This document shows, one piece after another, positions 58,882 to 64,000 of a DNA stretch of 64,000 nucleotides (the first letter of the stretch is position 1; each line of letters starts with the position of its first letter). The notes beneath the pieces were generated by a model. It did no database searches. It saw nothing but the letters and a program-made list of their open reading frames with translations, and had not been told where the DNA came from. Where the stretch lies: assembly GCF_022811605.1 (NCBI RefSeq), contig NZ_CP094533.1, forward strand, positions 2,418,001-2,482,000, given 5' to 3'. A program made the translations under genes and the position numbers. The DNA is from Agromyces soli (GTDB taxonomy: Bacteria > Actinomycetota > Actinomycetes > Actinomycetales > Microbacteriaceae).

Positions 58882-59801
58882 CGCCGTACGCCTTCGCCCT
58901 CGGGGTGGTGCTGGGTGTGGGGGTGTGGCTCCTCGTCGCCAGCACGCCGCGATTCGGGCGGCGACCGCTCGTCGAACGCGTCGCGCCGTTCGTGGCCGAC
59001 CTTTCGGCCGAGGCACGTGCCATCGTCGACCGGCACGCGAGCGACCCGGCGATGGCGTTCGTCGCGATGCTCGAGCCATCCGGTTCGTTGCTGCGCCGGA
59101 TCCCCACCATGCTCGTGGGCAATCGGACCGTCGCGCTCCGGTTGCGGCAGGCGGGGTGGCGCCGTGGGGTCGATCGGTTCCGCCTCGAACAGGTGAGCGT
59201 CGCGGCGGTGTCAGCTGTCCTGACGGCTGCGGTACTCATGCTCACCTCGTTCGGCAGCGCGACGCCGACGCTCGTCGTGGTGGCGCCAGTTGTCGGCGGG
59301 ATCGCCGTGTGGTCGCTGTTCGAACTCGTGCTGCAGGCCGCCGCACGACGACGACTCGGCCGCATCGACGACGAACTGCCCACCGTGCTCGAGTTCCTCA
59401 CGCTCAGTCTGACAGCGGGTGAATCCCTCCTCGATGCCGTACGTCGGATCGCTCGATCCTCAGGAGGGGAGCTGAGCGGTGAACTCGCGCGGGCGGTCGC
59501 GGATGCGGGTGCTGGCGCGCCGCTTACCGAAGCCCTCGCTGCCATGCGGGATCGCCTTGCGCACCCACCGCTGACGCAGTCGCTCGACCAGGTGATCGGC
59601 GCGGTCGACCGCGGGGCGCCGCTCGCTTCGGTGCTGCGCGCACAAGCCGCCGATGCGCGCGAGGCGGCGAAGCGCCGGCTCATCGAGTCCGCCGGGCGCA
59701 AAGAGATTGCGATGCTCGTGCCGCTCGTGTTCCTGATCTTGCCGGTGACCGTGGTGTTCGGGCTGTTCCCGGGCTACCTGGTGCTGCAGGCGGGCTTCTA
59801 A
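58878..59801 (+). CDS. tadC: Tad platform protein TadC
   Basis: 307 residues, second type II secretion F family protein: ELPTVLEFLTLSLTAGESLL, LDQVIGAVDRGAPLASVLRA, and the terminal helix KEIAMLVPLVFLILPVTVVF. It pairs with TadB. ATGA overlap with tadB. Confidence 0.9.
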   Translation: MTPYAFALGVVLGVGVWLLVASTPRFGRRPLVERVAPFVADLSAEARAIVDRHASDPAMAFVAMLEPSGSLLRRIPTMLVGNRTVALRLRQAGWRRGVDRFRLEQVSVAAVSAVLTAAVLMLTSFGSATPTLVVVAPVVGGIAVWSLFELVLQAAARRRLGRIDDELPTVLEFLTLSLTAGESLLDAVRRIARSSGGELSGELARAVADAGAGAPLTEALAAMRDRLAHPPLTQSLDQVIGAVDRGAPLASVLRAQAADAREAAKRRLIESAGRKEIAMLVPLVFLILPVTVVFGLFPGYLVLQAGF

Positions 59802-59869
59802 GCGGTGGAGCGGCGGCGGATGCGTGCCGACTCAACACGACCGAACAAAAGAGACGAGAAAGGACCACG

Positions 59870-60049
59870 ATGGGGATGAACTGGATGCCGCGGCTCCTGA
59901 GCCGCGCTGCGCAAGAACGCGGCGACGTGCCGGGCTGGGTGCTCATCACGCTGATGACCGCCGGTCTGGTGGCCGTGATCTGGGCGCTCGCCGGGCCGGC
60001 GCTCGGCGGCATGTTCGAGCAGGCGATCGAGCGGGTGAGCGGGCTCTGA
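59870..60049 (+). CDS. Flp-type pilin (59 residues)
   Basis: A very small gene between tadC and the TadE-like gene. N-terminal basic leader (MGMNWMPRLLSRAAQERG), then DVPGWVLITLMTAGLVAVIW as the hydrophobic pilin helix and a short amphipathic end. Prepilin cleavage is expected after the Gly of ERGD. AAAGGA precedes the ATG by six bases. Position and design make it the major pilin subunit of this Tad system (DUF4244-like). Confidence 0.85.
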   Translation: MGMNWMPRLLSRAAQERGDVPGWVLITLMTAGLVAVIWALAGPALGGMFEQAIERVSGL

Positions 60050-60075
60050 AGGTTCGAGTCGGGCAGGCCCGCATT

Positions 60076-60480
60076 GTGGCGATCCTCCGTCGAAGGTTCG
60101 CGCTCGCCGAGGACCGGGGCTCGGCCGTCGCCGAGTTCGCACTGGTCGCCATGCTGCTCACGGTGCTCGCGCTCGCCGTCGTCCAGCTCGCTCTCGCGCT
60201 GCACGTACGGAACACCGTGCTCGACGCCGCATCCGAGGGGGCCAGATTCGCGGCACTCGCGGGCGCGGCGCCGCACGCGGGAGCGATTCGTGCGCGCGAA
60301 CTCATCACCACCGCGGTCGGGGCGTCGTACTCCACCGAGATCGAGCAGGAACCGGTCGAGCGCGACGGCGTCGAGCTGGTTCGGGTCACGGTGCGGGCGG
60401 CGCTACCGGTGGTCGGCCTGCTCGGGCCCCCGGCGACGCTGGAGGTGTCGGGCCATGCCGCGGTCGAGACGATCGGGTGA
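60076..60480 (+). CDS. TadE-like minor pilin
   Basis: 134 residues with the TadE pattern: basic leader then GSAVAEFALVAMLLTVLALA, with the conserved Glu in VAEFAL, followed by VQLALALHVRNTVLDAASEG and a beta-rich end (VERDGVELVRVTVRAALPVV). GTG 60076 is the best start; it lies 26 bases after the Flp-pilin stop. Confidence 0.85.
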   Translation: MAILRRRFALAEDRGSAVAEFALVAMLLTVLALAVVQLALALHVRNTVLDAASEGARFAALAGAAPHAGAIRARELITTAVGASYSTEIEQEPVERDGVELVRVTVRAALPVVGLLGPPATLEVSGHAAVETIG

Positions 60481-60946
60481 GCGGCCGGACCGCGCGGTGT
60501 GCCGGCGCGCGACGGGGAGCGAACGGGGCTCGGCGTCGCTCGAGTTCCTCGGAGCCGCCCTGTTGGTCATGCTGCCGATCGTGTACCTGGTGCTCGCACT
60601 CGGCGACCTCCAGGCGGCGGCGTTCGCCGCCGAGGGGGCATCACGGCACGGCGCTCGTGTGGCGGTGCGCGAGGGCGAGGCATCCGACGTCCGCCGCTCG
60701 GCCACCGCGGCCGTGGGCCTCGTGCTCGACGACTTCGGCCGTTCGGCCGATGAACGGCGAGTCATCGTCGACTGCGGTGGCGTCCGCTGCGACATGCCCG
60801 GCGCGCGAGTGCGCGTGACGGTCCAACTCGACGTACAGCTCCCCTTCGCACCACCGGTGCTCGGGCTCGACCGGGTGCTCGTCGTGCCCGTCGAAGCCAG
60901 CGCCCTGCAGAAGGTCTCGCGGTGGTCGGCGGCGGGGGAGGGGTGA
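60455..60946 (+). CDS. TadE/TadF-like minor pilin
   Basis: About 163 residues: basic leader, GSASLEFLGAALLVMLPIVY with the SLEF glutamate, then LGDLQAAAFAAEGASRHGAR and a beta-rich part with a Cys pair (VIVDCGGVRCDMPG). ATG 60455 has GGAGGTG nine bases upstream and overlaps the previous gene by 26 bases; GTG 60497 is an alternative start. Confidence 0.82.
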   Translation: MPRSRRSGERPDRAVCRRATGSERGSASLEFLGAALLVMLPIVYLVLALGDLQAAAFAAEGASRHGARVAVREGEASDVRRSATAAVGLVLDDFGRSADERRVIVDCGGVRCDMPGARVRVTVQLDVQLPFAPPVLGLDRVLVVPVEASALQKVSRWSAAGEG

Positions 60947-61464
60947 TGCGCGTGATGAGCCCGGCGCGGCGATGGTGGCGGATCGCTCGCGTCAGGGCAC
61001 TGGAAGGGGCCCCGCGCGCGCGGTCGCGCTACGCCGAGGAGCGTGGCTCGACCTTGCCGCTCGTGTTCGGCTTCGCGCTGCTCGCACTCGCCGTCGTACT
61101 CGTCGTCGTCTCGGCGAGTTCGCTCTACCTCGAGCGGAAACGCCTCCTCGACCTCGCGGACGGTGCCGCGCTCAACGCGGCCGACGCCTGGGCCATCAGC
61201 GATGCCGTCGCGGATGCCGGCGGGGTGCGCGTCGAGGCCGAGCACCGAGCGATGCGCGAGGCGGCCGAGGAGTACCTCGCGCAGATCGGGCCGACGGATG
61301 TCGCGCTCGTCGCGGTGGAGTCGCGCGACGGCACGAGCGCGACCGTTCGGCTCCGGGGCGTCTGGCGGGCGCCGGTGAGCAGCGGACTCCTCCCGATCGA
61401 GGTCGAGGTCGAGGTCGAATCGACCGCGCGCTCCGTCTTCCATGTGCCGACCGAGCCGGGCTGA
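60946..61464 (+). CDS. TadG-like pilus assembly protein (Rv3654c-like)
   Basis: 172 residues: a basic leader of about 40 residues, one membrane helix (GSTLPLVFGFALLALAVVLV), then the conserved LYLERKRLLDLADGAALNAA typical of the DNA/helicase-misnamed Rv3654c class, and a beta-type end. ATG 60946 overlaps the stop of the gene before (TGATG). Last gene of the Tad operon. Confidence 0.85.
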   Translation: MRVMSPARRWWRIARVRALEGAPRARSRYAEERGSTLPLVFGFALLALAVVLVVVSASSLYLERKRLLDLADGAALNAADAWAISDAVADAGGVRVEAEHRAMREAAEEYLAQIGPTDVALVAVESRDGTSATVRLRGVWRAPVSSGLLPIEVEVEVESTARSVFHVPTEPG

Positions 61465-61513
61465 CGACCGAGCGGTGCGGGAGCTGACGACCGGATCGCG
61501 GGGCGAGACGAGC

Positions 61514-62212
61514 TCAGGCCACGAGCGGAGACGGCAGCTTCGAGGAGCGGTACCCATCGCCAGCACGGGTCGGCTGCCACCGCCGCCAGTGCTTCGCCGA
61601 GAGCCGGAACGGCAGGTGATCCTGCACGTGCCGCGCCGCCGGAGCGAGCCGCTCGTCGGCAGGCAGATTGAGCCACAGCGAGAGGGCGGACCCCGCCGTC
61701 CCATAGCTCGCGCGCACCCCCGAAACGCCGAGCAGTCGGCCGTAGCCGTCGACGGCGAAGCCGCCGAAGGCCTCCGGCGCGAGTTCCGCGAAGGGTTCGC
61801 CCCGGTCAGGATCGATCAGCCGCACCGGCAGGCTCTGGGAGAGGGTTGCGAGCGACGCCCCGTATTTCGTGGCGGCGCCCGCCTCAGCGGCGAGGAACTC
61901 GAACACCTGGGCCACGGAGTCGGCCCGGACGTTCCAGTCGCGGCGGACCCGTTGCGTGCGGCGCGGACCGCCGAGCACCTCGGCGGCGAAGGCCGCCGAT
62001 CGTTCCGTCGCCGCGAGGTCGCCGTCGGCCGAGATGGAGAACGTCCACTCCGCGGGTTCGGCCGGCACCGTGCACGCCGCGAGGAAGCGCTGCACGCGCT
62101 CATGAGCGTCGGCCGGGCGCTTCGACCGCAGGGAATGCGCGCCGCCCGCAGCGGCGGGCAGCCCGTCGTACGTCACGACCTCGGGCATCGTCGCCTTCGT
62201 GTCGTCGCTCAT
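61514..62212 (-). CDS. hypothetical protein, coupled to the gene upstream
   Basis: 232 residues, mixed alpha/beta, no signal peptide or membrane helix. It has a repeated Trp near the end (SAKHWRRWQPTRAGDGYRSS) and DWNVRADSVAQVFEFLAAEA in the middle. ATG 62212 overlaps the stop of the previous gene (ATGA), implying a joint function or complex. No family recognised. Confidence 0.65.
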   Translation of the reverse strand: MSDDTKATMPEVVTYDGLPAAAGGAHSLRSKRPADAHERVQRFLAACTVPAEPAEWTFSISADGDLAATERSAAFAAEVLGGPRRTQRVRRDWNVRADSVAQVFEFLAAEAGAATKYGASLATLSQSLPVRLIDPDRGEPFAELAPEAFGGFAVDGYGRLLGVSGVRASYGTAGSALSLWLNLPADERLAPAARHVQDHLPFRLSAKHWRRWQPTRAGDGYRSSKLPSPLVA

Positions 62213-63060
62213 CGCCTCATCCCCGGGGACTGCTCGAAGCGGCCCGCTGCTCGCCGCTCCGCGACGAGCTCGGCGAGCGCGGTGAAGGGGAGGGGGCCGT
62301 CGAGGACGACGAGCTCGACCCCGTCGGGCACGGCGAGTTCCGAGGCATCCGCCCCGCCGAAGACGGCGACGAGCCGCAGCGACGGGAAGGCGAGCTCCTC
62401 CGCCGTCGCGCCGACTCCGGCGGGCAGCGCGAGCACCTGCGCCGGGCCGCCGCGGAACGCCCCGGTCACCGAGGTGGCCGCGAGCGTCGCCGCGAGTCCG
62501 CCGTTCAGCGAGACGAAGGGGAGCAGCTCCGCGTAGCCGGAGAGCGTCAGCCCCTCCGCGGCGAGCGCCTGATGCAGTGCGAGCATCGGCAATGCGATCA
62601 CGACCGTCGGCCCGCCGGACGCGGTCACGAGCGTGGGCGGCGCGGCCGGGCCATCCGCCGTGATCCCGTTCCCGAGCTCCTCGGCGGCGATCGACCAGAA
62701 CGTCTCCGCATCCGCGAGCTCCGGGGCCACGACGCGCACCGCCGCGAGCAGGCCGGCTTCGAGCACCCGCAGCTCGTGCTCGTCGGCCCCGGCGCTGCGG
62801 GCGAGTGCGTCCGCGTAAGCGGCACCGAGCTCGGCGAGCGAGGCCGGCGACGGCGCGATCGGCTGCGCCACCCCGTCGGCGAGCTCGATGCCGAAGACCC
62901 GGCCGCTCTCGCGGTCGATCCGCAGCTCGGAGATCCCGGCGTCGCGCGCCACGAGCGCCTGGCGTTCGCCGTCGAACGGAGGCTCCAGCCACTGGCCGGG
63001 ATACGGCACGGCGCGGGCGGATGCGGTCAGGGACGCGACGATCTCGGCATCGGTGAGCAC
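62209..63060 (-). CDS. hypothetical protein, possibly SUKH-like
   Basis: 283 residues. ELRIDRESGRVFGIELADGV followed by AQPIAPSPASLAELGAAYAD resembles the strand-turn-helix of SUKH-4 immunity proteins (an ...id..tG.V......vn.sl..f pattern), but this is a visual similarity only. GTG 63060 is leaderless with TAGCCT six bases upstream; GTG 63063 is the adjacent alternative. It forms a two-gene operon with the gene below. Confidence 0.6.
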   Translation of the reverse strand: MLTDAEIVASLTASARAVPYPGQWLEPPFDGERQALVARDAGISELRIDRESGRVFGIELADGVAQPIAPSPASLAELGAAYADALARSAGADEHELRVLEAGLLAAVRVVAPELADAETFWSIAAEELGNGITADGPAAPPTLVTASGGPTVVIALPMLALHQALAAEGLTLSGYAELLPFVSLNGGLAATLAATSVTGAFRGGPAQVLALPAGVGATAEELAFPSLRLVAVFGGADASELAVPDGVELVVLDGPLPFTALAELVAERRAAGRFEQSPGMRR

Positions 63061-63133
63061 CACTGCAGGCTAGCCGAGCCCAGCCGGATGAACCGAGCCG
63101 GATGAACCGAGCGGAGATGCTTGACTGGTGCCC

Positions 63134-63532
63134 ATGACGATCGAGATCCCCGAGCACCTCCTCCGAATCCTCACCGCGCCGGTCTACGGCCACCTCGCCA
63201 CCGTGCGGCCGAACGGCGAGGTGCAGCTGAACCCCATGTGGTTCGAGTTCGACGCCGAAGCGCAGGTGATCCGCTTCACGCACACGACGAAGCGCGCGAA
63301 GTTCCGCAACCTGCAGGACAACCCGGTCATGACGCTCGAGGCGCTCGACGCCGACTCGCCGTTCAAATACGTCGAGGTGCGCGGCCGCCTCGTCGAGACG
63401 GTCGCCGACCCGAGCGGCGAGTTCTACGCCCATCTCGGCCGCCGCTACGGCGACGCCGACGCGCAGCCGCCGGCCGACAAGGCCGACCGGGTCATCCTGG
63501 TGATGTCGGTCGAGAAGGTCTCCGGGCAGTAA
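63134..63532 (+). CDS. PPOX-class oxidoreductase (F420- or FMN-dependent)
   Basis: 132 residues with the split-barrel pattern: APVYGHLATVRPNGEVQLNP, MWFEFDAEAQVIRFTHTTKR, AKFRNLQDNPVMTLEALD and YVEVRGRLVETV. This is the F420-binding actinobacterial branch by look (Rv1155-like), but FMN cannot be ruled out. ATG 63134 is preferred over GTG 63128. Confidence 0.87.
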   Translation: MTIEIPEHLLRILTAPVYGHLATVRPNGEVQLNPMWFEFDAEAQVIRFTHTTKRAKFRNLQDNPVMTLEALDADSPFKYVEVRGRLVETVADPSGEFYAHLGRRYGDADAQPPADKADRVILVMSVEKVSGQ

Positions 63533-63580
63533 CCGCGCGCAGGTGCCGACGAGGCATCCGCACGCCGGGGGAGCGGCGGC

Positions 63581-64000
63581 TCAGCCCGCTCCCTCGGCCT
63601 GGTCCGCGGCGCCGTCGTCGCCGCGGCGACGCCCCCGGCGGCCTGGGACGTAGCGCGGGATCCAGCGCAGCAGCATGCCCGCTCCCACGAAGCCGAGCAC
63701 GCCGATCGCCGCGCTCGCTGCGGCGAGCGAGACGAGCGAGGTCACCGCGGACACGACGAGCGGCGCTGCGGCCTGGCCGGCGTCGCCGATGGTGCGGTAC
63801 GCGCCGAGGAAGGCCGCCGGATGCCGCTTGGGCGCGAGATCCGCGCCGACCGTGAGGATGACGCCGCTGGACACGCCGTTCGCGACGCCGAAGAGCACGG
63901 CGACCGCGATGAACCACGTCTCGTTGCCCGGCACGTCGTGAGTGAAGGCCAGGATCAGGTGGCCGGTCGAGAGGCCGACGAGGCCGGGAATGGCGCCCCA
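63581..64000 (-). CDS. MFS transporter, C-terminal part (5' end outside window)
   Basis: The frame is open to the window end. The visible 139 residues contain about four membrane helices, including TWFIAVAVLFGVANGVSSGV and GADLAPKRHPAAFLGAYRTI, the latter being the loop typical of major facilitator proteins, and a basic tail ([12 protein letters not shown]). Substrate unknown. Confidence 0.82.
   Translation of the reverse strand, partial: WGAIPGLVGLSTGHLILAFTHDVPGNETWFIAVAVLFGVANGVSSGVILTVGADLAPKRHPAAFLGAYRTIGDAGQAAAPLVVSAVTSLVSLAAASAAIGVLGFVGAGMLLRWIPRYVPGRRGRRRGDDGAADQAEGAG

Overview
The window is very GC-rich DNA with almost gap-free coding, GC-ending codons, many 1-4 base gene overlaps and frequent leaderless starts. 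Together with the gene content (UPF0182, DUF3039, CU044_5270 partner of an ECF sigma factor, HelD, DapC-like aminotransferase, actinobacterial Tad genes, DtxR-type box at heme oxygenase) this points to a high-GC actinobacterium, most likely family Microbacteriaceae. The genus cannot be fixed from the sequence alone. No rRNA, CRISPR array, insertion sequence or prophage was seen; the accessory parts are a type III restriction-modification cassette and cell-surface polymer genes.

Layout. 1-4.6 kb: end of a UPF0182 membrane protein, a methyltransferase, a secreted GH18 chitinase, and the initiator tRNA with its promoter and terminator. 4.6-6.7 kb: a ClgR/PopR-like regulator facing a two-gene clpP operon in which one ClpP has lost its catalytic serine. 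6.6-13.9 kb: an ECF sigma factor unit with a CU044_5270-type membrane protein and a small secreted inhibitor-like protein; a fumarate-reductase-like flavoprotein divergent from a LysR regulator; a PuuP-like putrescine importer. 13.9-21 kb: a TetR regulator with three visible operators, a HelD RNA polymerase-recycling helicase with an unusual start, a tandem pair of GntR regulators, a winged-helix regulator and a nitrilase-family amidase. 21-24.2 kb: DapC-like aminotransferase and an HtrA-type protease.

24.3-45.6 kb is dominated by envelope glycopolymer functions: two GT2 glycosyltransferases, a CDP-alcohol phosphatidyltransferase and a TagF-like polymerase; then an ABC polysaccharide/teichoic-acid exporter pair, a nucleotidyltransferase, an ABC-2 transporter whose ATPase carries a 300-residue Ala/Lys/Arg tail, and a GT2/GT39-like/GtrA set. 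Between the TagF-like gene and the exporter lie a type III R-M cassette (mod, a res gene broken by an in-frame amber codon, and a divergent C-protein-like regulator), two uncharacterised genes and threonine synthase.

46-56.6 kb is mostly housekeeping: DUF3039, nicotinate phosphoribosyltransferase, MurI-RNase PH-RdgB in a tightly coupled row, a CDF cation exporter, a MarR regulator with two perfect operator copies, a DedA protein, heme oxygenase behind a DtxR-type iron box, a luciferase-like oxidoreductase, a YcnI copper-binding protein with a membrane neighbour, and tRNA-Leu(TAG). 56.7-61.5 kb is a six-gene Tad pilus operon (tadA, tadB, tadC, a 59-residue Flp-like pilin, and three TadE/G-type minor pilins). 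The end holds an uncharacterised coupled gene pair (one possibly SUKH-like), a PPOX-fold oxidoreductase and the C-terminal end of an MFS transporter.

Regulatory logic is unusually visible. At least 19 genes have a TANNNT -10 element only 6-8 bases before the start codon, and dyad operators can be read next to TetR, MarR, GntR and DtxR-type targets.
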